Positions 16,112 to 22,774 of a DNA stretch of 24,169 nucleotides are shown piece by piece. The notes below the pieces were generated by a model, which saw nothing but the letters and a program-made list of their open reading frames with translations, searched no databases and was not told the DNA's origin. The DNA is taken from contig JAJEQY010000056.1 of assembly GCA_020687605.1 (NCBI GenBank), positions 1-24,169 on the forward strand. The letters are read 5' to 3'. A program made the position numbers and the translations under genes. Positions within the stretch are counted from its first letter, which is position 1. The number at the start of each line of letters is the position of its first letter. This stretch comes from Intestinimonas aquisgranensis. GTDB lineage: Bacteria > Bacillota > Clostridia > Oscillospirales > Oscillospiraceae.

Positions 16112-16975
16112 TCAGCGCACGTCGAAGGCGCCAATGATGTCCAGGTCGATCTCGCCGTCCACGATCTCATAAGGCACCTCTACGGTATAACCCGTGTCAG
16201 GATAGGTGCAGAAGATATACCCATTCCGGACGGAATAGGTGCCGGTGCTGCTGGTGCCCAGGCTGGTACGGACCTCAAAGTTGTCCTTGGCCCAGAACTC
16301 CAACTCGTAGGTGATGCTGTTGAGGTAACAGCTCCAGTAGTAACCGTTGATGAGGGACTTGACCTGCTCCTGGGTGTCGGCGTCAGCCTCGGCCCGTCTG
16401 TTCATCTCGGCGGCGTATCCATCGGGGTCCATGGCCTGGGCCATCTCCTCCTGGTCGGCAAAGCGCTGGATATCATCGGTGGACAGGCGGAGGGCCTCCA
16501 TGTCGGGTATCTGGCTGTCGGAAAGGGTGATGGTCCTGCCGGGGGCCAGGTCGCCTTCCGGGATCTTAAAGGTGGCCGCCACCTTCAGGGACGTGCCCAC
16601 ATACACATCCTCGATGTAGGAGCTATAGTAGTAACTGGACATGTATTTGCACTGCTCCGGGCCGTAGTGTTCCGACTCATAGGTATTGCTGTCGTTGATG
16701 GTGAGCTTCGTATACTTGCTGTCGGTCTCCAAGTTGCTGTCGGCGGCAGTCACGGTGTAGAGGAGGTAGACCATCTTCAGAGGGCTGCCCTCCTCCTCCA
16801 CGTAGGAGTCATCCACACAGATGCCATCGATGCTCACCACACCGGAGGTCAAAACCTCGTCCCCACGCTCCGGCGCCGCCGACATTTCCGGGGTGGAGCC
16901 GCCGCAGGCGCAGAGAGAGAGGACCATTCCCGCGCACAGGAGCAGGGTGAGCAGCCGTTTCATACCCCGGCTCAC
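16112..16975 (-). CDS. Lipoprotein of unknown function
   Basis: The product (287 residues) has a lipoprotein signal peptide: a basic start, a hydrophobic core and the lipobox L-C-A-C with the modified cysteine at residue 24. The remainder is predicted to lie outside the membrane. It begins with a beta-rich, Tyr/Ser/Asp-rich segment (about 40-165) and ends in another beta-rich part with GTYSVRNGYIFCTYPD. The start is taken as GTG at 16975, because it overlaps the previous gene's stop in a GTGA arrangement that suggests coupling; the ATG at 16963 would also leave a complete signal peptide. The C-terminal pattern of strands resembles small ligand-binding or lipocalin-like folds, but I cannot assign a family. 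Confidence 0.8.
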   Translation of the reverse strand: MSRGMKRLLTLLLCAGMVLSLCACGGSTPEMSAAPERGDEVLTSGVVSIDGICVDDSYVEEEGSPLKMVYLLYTVTAADSNLETDSKYTKLTINDSNTYESEHYGPEQCKYMSSYYYSSYIEDVYVGTSLKVAATFKIPEGDLAPGRTITLSDSQIPDMEALRLSTDDIQRFADQEEMAQAMDPDGYAAEMNRRAEADADTQEQVKSLINGYYWSCYLNSITYELEFWAKDNFEVRTSLGTSSTGTYSVRNGYIFCTYPDTGYTVEVPYEIVDGEIDLDIIGAFDVR

Positions 16976-18045
16976 TGCAGGGCCTCATAGGCGGTGAGGA
17001 CCTCCCGGATGGCGTCCTTGTCCGCCTGAGACACGGTAAAGTCGCTGTAGTACTCGTCGCCCTCGAAGCGGACGATGGTCTTCTCCGAGTTGGCGATGGC
17101 GCAGAACATCTCGATGTCGTCCTCCGTCACATCGGCGGTGTTCACATACTCCCACACCTCGGTGTCGTTATCCCGGACCACGTCAAAATAGTTGAAATAT
17201 TTGTAGTAGCGCTGGTCATCAACGGCAAAGGTGAGGTTGGTCCAGAAGACCCAGTTGTCGTAATCCATGTAGTGGTACTGGGCGCACAGCCAGGTATGGG
17301 TGCTGTCCTGACCGATGTAGGGGAGCACATAGCAGCGCTCGTCGGCGTAGTAGGGCTGGGTCTTGGAGTAGTAGAAGGTAAGACCCCGGACCTCGTCCTT
17401 TTCCACCCGCATATTGGCCAGGAGCGCCTGGGCCTGCTCCTGCTTGAGCGCCTTGAGCTGATCGGCAGCAGCAGTCAGGACATCGGCGTTGGTCACCTTG
17501 GCGGCGTCTGCCTCAGAGAGACTGTCATAGGATGCCTGGGCGGCATCCACCGCGGCGGCGTTCTCCAGGGTAACGGTGCCGATGGCATCAATGAGGCTCA
17601 CCGTCTCCGCCACCCGCAGGTCAGACAAAGCGGCCTCCGCCGCCTCCAGGTCGCCCAGATTGCTCACGGCACTCTGGACGTCAGCCTCGCTTCCGTCATA
17701 GAGGGAGCGGGCCGAAGTGATGGCGTCGGCGCTCTCCAAGGTCACGGTGCCGATGGCGGCGATGGCATCCTCCACCTCGCTCACCTTGCCAGCCAGGACC
17801 AGGGCCTCATAGTCGGCTCTGGCCTGTTCCAGCTTGTCCACATTGTCCAGCTGCTCCCGGTCCTCGTCGGCCAGAGCGTCCACAGCGGCCTCCGCCTCGA
17901 TGATGGCAGTCTCGCTCTCCAGCGTCACTTCACCGATGGCGGCGATCTGGTCATCCACAGCCTTGGCCGCCTCACTTTTTCCGCAGGCTGCCAGGGAAAG
18001 CATCATGGCCCCCGCCAGTACCCACAACAGAATCTTCTTCATCAT
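16972..18045 (-). CDS. Lipoprotein with three helical repeats
   Basis: The 357-residue product has a signal peptide with lipobox L-A-A-C (Cys21). After it come three repeats of about 54 residues (about 30-83, 91-145, 148-201), each starting with the pattern I-x-A-I-G-x-V-T-L-E and continuing as a helical hairpin with Asp/Ala-rich heptads. A C-terminal Tyr- and Asp-rich beta domain follows (about 205-357). The helical repeats look like a stalk carrying the C-terminal domain away from the membrane; this is inference. The ATG at 18045 (a second ATG follows directly) has an AAGGAG ribosome site. It lies 39 bases after the XRE regulator's stop and overlaps the next lipoprotein gene by four bases. 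The family is not known to me. Confidence 0.85.
   Translation of the reverse strand: MMKKILLWVLAGAMMLSLAACGKSEAAKAVDDQIAAIGEVTLESETAIIEAEAAVDALADEDREQLDNVDKLEQARADYEALVLAGKVSEVEDAIAAIGTVTLESADAITSARSLYDGSEADVQSAVSNLGDLEAAEAALSDLRVAETVSLIDAIGTVTLENAAAVDAAQASYDSLSEADAAKVTNADVLTAAADQLKALKQEQAQALLANMRVEKDEVRGLTFYYSKTQPYYADERCYVLPYIGQDSTHTWLCAQYHYMDYDNWVFWTNLTFAVDDQRYYKYFNYFDVVRDNDTEVWEYVNTADVTEDDIEMFCAIANSEKTIVRFEGDEYYSDFTVSQADKDAIREVLTAYEALQ
17443..17958 (-). repeat. Three tandem protein repeats in the lipoprotein gene
   Basis: The encoded segments beginning IAAIGEVTLES, IAAIGTVTLES and IDAIGTVTLEN recur about every 57-61 residues, each followed by a variable helical stretch. The third copy is the most diverged. 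The DNA is only moderately similar, so the duplication is old. Repeat boundaries are approximate. Confidence 0.75.
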
Positions 18046-18084
18046 TCTCTCTCCTTCTCTTTTCTTTTTAGGACCTCCAACAGT

Positions 18085-18510
18085 TCAATACAGGGTTTTT
18101 TCGTTCTCGGTGAACAGTTTGTCGTTGATCTCCCCCAGGGCCATGTGGTGCACGATGCCATAGCTGATGATGGCGTCCCGTTTGAGTCTGGGATAGAGCG
18201 GCGCATAGCTGGCCAGCTTGAGCAGCCGCTGAGCCTCCTCCAGAGAGGTCTCCAGTCCCACACACAGACAGAGCAGGCGGTCCCGTGACGGATTCCGCCG
18301 TCCGGCAAAGACCTGGTGGAGATAGACCTCACTCATCCCCGCCTTCCGGGCCAGTGCGGCCTTGGAGAGGTTCGTCCGCTCATGGTACAGTGCCAGAAGC
18401 TCCGCAATGCTCTGACCGGCAAAAAAAGGCTGGTTCTCACGGAGGTACGAGTCGAGGTCCGGCTCGCTCATCAGCGCCTGGCTCAGATCATCTGTTGTCT
18501 TATCTTCCAT
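18085..18510 (-). CDS. XRE-family helix-turn-helix protein
   Basis: This 141-residue DNA-binding protein has a helix-turn-helix at about 45-75 (LSKAALARKAGMSEVYLHQV followed by FAGRRNPSRDRLL), typical of the XRE/Cro fold. A C-terminal helical segment reads ASYAPLYPRLKRDAIISYGI. There is no signal or membrane segment. The AGGGGGGAG ribosome site is close to the ATG. It is first in the minus-strand unit and its start is 110 bases from the start of the divergent kinase gene, so it may regulate both units; the inverted repeat at 18566-18586 is a possible operator. The target is inferred. Confidence 0.87.
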   Translation of the reverse strand: MEDKTTDDLSQALMSEPDLDSYLRENQPFFAGQSIAELLALYHERTNLSKAALARKAGMSEVYLHQVFAGRRNPSRDRLLCLCVGLETSLEEAQRLLKLASYAPLYPRLKRDAIISYGIVHHMALGEINDKLFTENEKTLY

Positions 18511-18527
18511 ACTTCTCCCCCCTCCGC

Positions 18528-18556
18528 TTTACTTTTTTATGATAATCGTTTATACT
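18528..18556 (+). promoter_or_regulatory. Vegetative promoter of the kinase/zinc-ribbon unit
   Basis: TTTACT (18528-18533), a 17-base spacer, then TATACT (18551-18556). The -10 matches the consensus at five of six positions. The predicted transcript begins near 18563, about 60 bases before the kinase. No equally clear promoter is visible for the divergent XRE gene. Confidence 0.5.
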
Positions 18557-18565
18557 TACTCTACA

Positions 18566-18586
18566 ACAAATTGTGTTTCGATACAA
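18566..18586. promoter_or_regulatory. Candidate operator in the divergent intergenic region
   Basis: Two overlapping inverted repeats, ACAA-A-TTGT (18566-18574) and TTGT-N8-ACAA (18571-18586), fall just downstream of the predicted start of kinase transcription. This position suits a repressor site, perhaps for the adjacent XRE protein. Short AT-rich inverted repeats can arise by chance. Confidence 0.3.
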
Positions 18587-18620
18587 TATGCCCACTGCAT
18601 AGTGTGCGAAATTTTGAGGA

Positions 18621-19328
18621 GTGATCCCGATTTACACGTGGCTTTCAACGGTACTGGAGGAGGAATACGACACGCTGCGGACCCTGAAGGAGAGCCCCCG
18701 GGGCAGCGTGCAGCTCATCCGGCACAAGGGGACCGGCCAGCGCTTCATCCTCCGCCGCTTCACCGGCAACCCGGAGGTCTACAGGAAGCTGCTGGAGTAC
18801 ACCTGCCCCAACCTGCCCACCGTCTATGAGGTGGCCTGCCGGGGGGAGGAGAATCTGGTCATTGAGGAGTTTATTGAGGGAGATACCCTGGGCTTCCTGC
18901 TGAAGGGAGCCCTCTTTTCACAGGAGGAGACCAAAAAGATCGTCAAGCAGGTCTGCCAGGCCCTGTGGGTGCTCCACTCCATCGGCGCCGTCCACCGGGA
19001 CGTGAAGCCGGAGAACATCATCCTCCGTGGGGACCAGGCGGTGCTCATCGACTTTGACGCCGCCCGGTTCCACAAGCTGGAGGCGGAGAACGACACCCAG
19101 ATCCTGGGCACCACCGGCTTTGCCGCCCCGGAGCAGTACGGCCTATCCCAGTCCGATCTCCGGGCCGACATCTACGCCGTGGGCATCCTCATCAACGTGA
19201 TGCTCACCGGTGAGCACCCCTCCCGCCACCTGGTGGAGGGGAAGATGGGCCGCATCGTGGACCGGTGCACCCACGTCAACCCGCAACGCCGGTACAAAAA
19301 TGTGCTGCGGCTCATGGAGGCTCTCTGA
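18621..19328 (+). CDS. Minimal Ser/Thr protein kinase-like protein
   Basis: This is a short (up to 235 residues) cytosolic bacterial kinase fold with no membrane segment. Seen with the longest start: a glycine-poor loop near 25-30; an Arg (R45, in FILRRF) at the usual VAIK lysine position; HRDVKPEN at 125-132; DFD (144-146) in place of DFG; and a TGFAAPEQYG activation segment at about 165-174. The HRD aspartate, catalytic K129 and N132, and the first Asp of the DFD motif remain. Activity is possible but uncertain, because the ATP-anchoring lysine is changed. The start is unclear. The GTG at 18621 overlaps the only ribosome site (GAGGAG, 18616-18621), while an ATT codon at 18630 is ideally spaced. 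It is the first gene of the unit and ends one base before the first zinc-ribbon gene. Confidence 0.85.
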   Translation: MIPIYTWLSTVLEEEYDTLRTLKESPRGSVQLIRHKGTGQRFILRRFTGNPEVYRKLLEYTCPNLPTVYEVACRGEENLVIEEFIEGDTLGFLLKGALFSQEETKKIVKQVCQALWVLHSIGAVHRDVKPENIILRGDQAVLIDFDAARFHKLEAENDTQILGTTGFAAPEQYGLSQSDLRADIYAVGILINVMLTGEHPSRHLVEGKMGRIVDRCTHVNPQRRYKNVLRLMEAL

Positions 19329-19329
19329 C

Positions 19330-20589
19330 ATGGACGGCAGGACCAAGGCGTGTCCCTCCTGCGGGGCGGCTCTGCCGGGAAATGCCTCCTTCTGTCCCCA
19401 CTGCGCCCAGGACATCCATACCCGCCGGAGCGTCCAGGTCCCCGTCCGCCGGTGGCTGAGGCCCCTCAGACGGGCCGTGGTCCTGGCGGTACTCCTCCTG
19501 CTGGCAGCGATGCTGTATGACGCCGTTACCCCCGATGTGTACGACGCCTGGGGGGACCTCACCTACACTATGGACGGAAACCCCTACCACCTGGTCCTCA
19601 CCTTCCGCAACGACACCATGCCGGAGCCGGAGTGCATCGTGAAGGTGGAGGAGGGGGAGCGTTATGAGCGGACCTCCAAGCTCTTCATCACCCATGTGGA
19701 GACCGGGGTGGACGCGGGGCGGATGTTCGACCAGCAGATCTCATCCACCTACGTCCGGCTGATCCAGCCCGAGAACAGCCCCTCGCCGGTCACCTGGGAG
19801 CAGCCGGTGTATCAAGGCACTCCCGCTATGGAGGGGCTGATGCGCTCGCACCTGACCTTTACCGGCCAGAGCCTGGGCCCGGTGGAGGTGGAGTGGACCC
19901 TTTCCATGAAAAACGGCGACACCATCCGGCTCCATCAAGAATTGATCTTTGAGCCGGTGGAGACCCTGGACTTCTACCCCGAGGACTACCCCATGGACAC
20001 CATCGAGGACCTGAGGGCCCTGGTGGACCGGATCGAAGCCGAGGTGCCCCCGCCCTCGGTGGTGAACCTCCACCTGCCCCCGGTCTGGTATGAGGGGGGC
20101 CTCACTCTGGACGGGCGGCCCATCAACCTCTATGGGAGCGTGGATGAGCAGAACAAGCGCACCGCCTTCCTGGGGCCGGTGGCGGTGACGCCTGAGAACG
20201 GCTCCAGAAGCATTGTGGAAAATGTGGAATTCCGGGGCGACGGCACCGGCACCGGCCTCACGGTGGAGGCGGACGCCAGCATAGAGAACTGCGGCTTCTA
20301 CGGCTGGGACACCGGACTGCTGGTGGGGGGTGTACACTGGGCCGACCCGGTGGGCTGCTGGTTTGAGGACAACGGCGTAGGCTTTTGCTTCGACAGCGCC
20401 GGGGACTACTTCAATTACAGCTATTTTGAGGGAAACACCTTCCTCCACAATGAGATCGCCGTGGACCTGGTACGGGTGCCACGAGCCAAGGAGATCAATT
20501 TCCGGAACTGCCTCTTCTCCGGCAACGGCGGCAATATCCGCAACCCGTCCGATTACCCCTTCAACATTTCCTATGCTACCTTTGAATGA
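19330..20589 (+). CDS. Zinc-ribbon membrane protein with beta-solenoid ectodomain (copy 1)
   Basis: The 419-residue product has an N-terminal zinc ribbon with four cysteines (C8, C11, C22, C25; CxxC-X10-CxxC), a basic stretch, one transmembrane helix at about 48-65 and a long extracellular part. The ectodomain has a beta-rich region (about 75-240) that includes a MKNGDTIRL motif. It ends in a repetitive segment (about 260-419) with GDGTGTGL, CGFYGWDTG and NGVGFCF, which resembles a right-handed parallel beta-helix. I chose the ATG at 19330: it follows the kinase stop by one base, a GGAGG site lies nine bases upstream, and the paralogs also begin just before the ribbon. A longer in-frame start lies inside the kinase gene. 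The ribbon should face the cytosol, near the kinase, and the solenoid should face outside; this topology is inferred. Confidence 0.85.
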   Translation: MDGRTKACPSCGAALPGNASFCPHCAQDIHTRRSVQVPVRRWLRPLRRAVVLAVLLLLAAMLYDAVTPDVYDAWGDLTYTMDGNPYHLVLTFRNDTMPEPECIVKVEEGERYERTSKLFITHVETGVDAGRMFDQQISSTYVRLIQPENSPSPVTWEQPVYQGTPAMEGLMRSHLTFTGQSLGPVEVEWTLSMKNGDTIRLHQELIFEPVETLDFYPEDYPMDTIEDLRALVDRIEAEVPPPSVVNLHLPPVWYEGGLTLDGRPINLYGSVDEQNKRTAFLGPVAVTPENGSRSIVENVEFRGDGTGTGLTVEADASIENCGFYGWDTGLLVGGVHWADPVGCWFEDNGVGFCFDSAGDYFNYSYFEGNTFLHNEIAVDLVRVPRAKEINFRNCLFSGNGGNIRNPSDYPFNISYATFE

Positions 20590-20603
20590 ACGGAACGACG
20601 TCT

Positions 20604-21524
20604 ATGGAACACAAATGCCCTCACTGCAGCGCATCTCTTCCGGAGCACGCCTCCTTTTGCCCCCACTGCGCCCAGAGCATCCGGGACCGAGAGACTGCCA
20701 AAGTCCCCGCCCACCTGTGGCGTAAGGGACTGAAATGGGTACTGATTCTGGTCCTCATCGTCGCCGTGGGTGCGGGAGCCTGGCTGCTGCGGTCTGAACC
20801 AGCTGCTAGCGGGCTCCCCACCGGGGAGGTGACCCCGGTGATCTTTCAGGAGGACGAGAACGGTAATGTCAAAGTGACCCCCGACCTGCTGCGCGAGTAC
20901 TTTCCTACCCTCACCGGCATCAACTTCGGCACCACCTCCACCACCAGCGACAATATCGACGATTACCTGGTAGAAAATCTCCAGCTGGCCAACCTGGTGG
21001 CCTCCCGGGGGGCATACGGCACCGATGAGGAGTGGGGGATGTTCAGCGCCCGCAGCTCCGGCACCCGGGTGTGCCTGCTCATGTTCGACCGCAACACCCA
21101 CCTGATGGGCTACTTCATCGGGGAGCCCATCCAGGTGTCAGAGGGACAGTGGCAGATGGACGTGGTGTCCTGCGATTATGACTTCACCCAGCTCTATGAG
21201 GATCAGCTGGCCGCCTTCGAGGGAAGCTGGGAGGAGGATTTTTCCAACTACATCCCGCCGGAGGAGATCGAGAGCTCCGGCGTAGTGTGGTTCCTGAACG
21301 GTTACAACACCGGCAAGGGCCCGGTGCTGCGGGAGGATGACGCCCAGATCTACCACCTGTGGGCCATGCTCCACTCGCCGGAGCCGGAGCGCCAGTGCCG
21401 GGAGATCGAGCGGCTGGAGGAGTTCCTGCCCAACGAGGGCCGGTGGCGCTGCTATCTGTTGCTGGATGCGGACTATGACCTGCTGGGCTACACCATGCTG
21501 GACTACCAGGGAAACGGGGGTTAA
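20604..21524 (+). CDS. Zinc-ribbon membrane protein with a different ectodomain (copy 2)
   Basis: The 306-residue product starts MEHKCPHCSASLPEHASFCP: a zinc ribbon (C5, C8, C19, C22), then a transmembrane helix at about 43-62. The extracellular region (about 65-306) lacks the solenoid of its neighbours. It is Asp/Glu/Tyr-rich and mixed alpha/beta, with no family that I recognise. The start at 20604 matches the paralogs; an alternative ATG at 20586 overlaps the previous stop as ATGA, which would favour coupling. It ends three bases before the next gene. The shared head and different tail suggest a common anchoring or regulatory module carrying a different outer domain. Confidence 0.83.
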   Translation: MEHKCPHCSASLPEHASFCPHCAQSIRDRETAKVPAHLWRKGLKWVLILVLIVAVGAGAWLLRSEPAASGLPTGEVTPVIFQEDENGNVKVTPDLLREYFPTLTGINFGTTSTTSDNIDDYLVENLQLANLVASRGAYGTDEEWGMFSARSSGTRVCLLMFDRNTHLMGYFIGEPIQVSEGQWQMDVVSCDYDFTQLYEDQLAAFEGSWEEDFSNYIPPEEIESSGVVWFLNGYNTGKGPVLREDDAQIYHLWAMLHSPEPERQCREIERLEEFLPNEGRWRCYLLLDADYDLLGYTMLDYQGNGG

Positions 21525-21527
21525 GCC

Positions 21528-22760
21528 ATGGCATACAAATGCCCCCACTGCGGCGCGGACCTGCCGGAAAACGCTGCCTTCTGCCCCCACTGTGCCCGGG
21601 ACATCCATCCACGGAGAGAGGCGAAAAAGCCGGTTCCATTGCTGAAAAAGCTGCTGCTGGGGATGCTGGTCCTGGCGGTATTGGCCGCCGTGGGGACCGG
21701 GCTGTGGCTGGCCCTCGGCCCCAAGGTCTATGAAGGTTACGGAGAGGTCCTCTACGGGGACTATCAGGTCCTGCTCACCCAAAGTGTGGACCGCTACGTC
21801 CCCGCGCCGGAGGTGACCATTTCGGGCGAGCCGGAGGTCCAGTACCGGGTGCCCTCCCGGCTGTTTATCAACGATATCCATACTGGAGAGGACGCCTCGG
21901 AGGCCTTTCTGGCGGAGGTGGAGGCGGTGACGGCGGCGTTCACCGGCCAGGAGGACAGCCCCTCCCCCTTCCTATGCTCTGAGCCTGCCTACAATCCCGG
22001 CGCCCCGGAGTGTCCCCTCATCTCTCTCATTGATTTCACCGGGGAGAGCGGCACGGCGGAGCTGGTGTGGACCTTCCAGATGAAAAACGGGGACACCATT
22101 ACCCTCCGCCAGACCTATGAGGTGACCCCCATCCCGGTGTACGACTACTACCCGGAGGAGCACCCCATGGACACGGCGGAGGAGCTCCAGGCCCTCATCG
22201 ACAGCATCAGCGGTCAGGTGGAGGAAGCGGCCGTGGTGAACCTCCACCTGCCTCCCGTCACCTACGAGGGGGGCGTCACCATCCAGGACTGGAACCTGAA
22301 CCTGTACGGTTCCACCGATGGTGCTGGAAACCGCACCACCTTCACCGGTCCGGTCCGGGCGCTGGCTCCTTACAGCAACATCACCTATTTTTACGACATG
22401 GACTTTGTGGGGGACGGCGGCACCGGTCTCTCCGGCTCCGCCCCTTTCCGGGCCACCAACTGCACCTTCACCGGCTGGGATACGGCCGTGCTGGCCTACG
22501 GCACCAGCTGGGCCAACGTCATCGGCTGCACCTTCCGGAACAACGGCATCGGCTTCCACTTCGACAGCGACGGGGAGTATGCCAACCACTCCATGTATAA
22601 CGACAATCTCTTTGAGGGCAACGAGGTCGCGGTGCAGCTGGACAGCGTGCCCACCGACGTGGCCCTCAACTTCCAGGGCTCGGTGTTCCGGGACAACGGG
22701 CAGGATATCGTGAACACCTGTGATCAGCCTCTGGACACGTCCCAGGCCATCTTTTCGTAA
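21528..22760 (+). CDS. Zinc-ribbon membrane protein with beta-solenoid ectodomain (copy 3)
   Basis: The 410-residue product has a zinc ribbon (C5, C8, C19, C22), a Lys/Arg-rich linker, a transmembrane helix at about 41-63 and an ectodomain that aligns along its length with copies 1 and 4. Shared landmarks are YYPEEHPMDTAEELQAL, NLHLPPVTYEGG, NLYGSTD, VGDGGTGL, CTFTGWDT and NGIGFHF. The last 150 residues repeat short strands with Asn and Gly at turns, as expected for a parallel beta-helix. It lacks the catalytic Asp/Arg patterns I would look for in pectinase-type enzymes, so a binding or structural role is more likely. It lies three bases after copy 2 and 14 bases before copy 4. Confidence 0.87.
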   Translation: MAYKCPHCGADLPENAAFCPHCARDIHPRREAKKPVPLLKKLLLGMLVLAVLAAVGTGLWLALGPKVYEGYGEVLYGDYQVLLTQSVDRYVPAPEVTISGEPEVQYRVPSRLFINDIHTGEDASEAFLAEVEAVTAAFTGQEDSPSPFLCSEPAYNPGAPECPLISLIDFTGESGTAELVWTFQMKNGDTITLRQTYEVTPIPVYDYYPEEHPMDTAEELQALIDSISGQVEEAAVVNLHLPPVTYEGGVTIQDWNLNLYGSTDGAGNRTTFTGPVRALAPYSNITYFYDMDFVGDGGTGLSGSAPFRATNCTFTGWDTAVLAYGTSWANVIGCTFRNNGIGFHFDSDGEYANHSMYNDNLFEGNEVAVQLDSVPTDVALNFQGSVFRDNGQDIVNTCDQPLDTSQAIFS

Positions 22761-22774
22761 AGGAGAACCGTGAT

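Noticed and set aside
19210..19329. A longer start for the first zinc-ribbon protein
   Set aside because: It overlaps the end of the kinase gene in another frame, encodes unrelated sequence, and the start at 19330 has a ribosome site and matches the paralogs.
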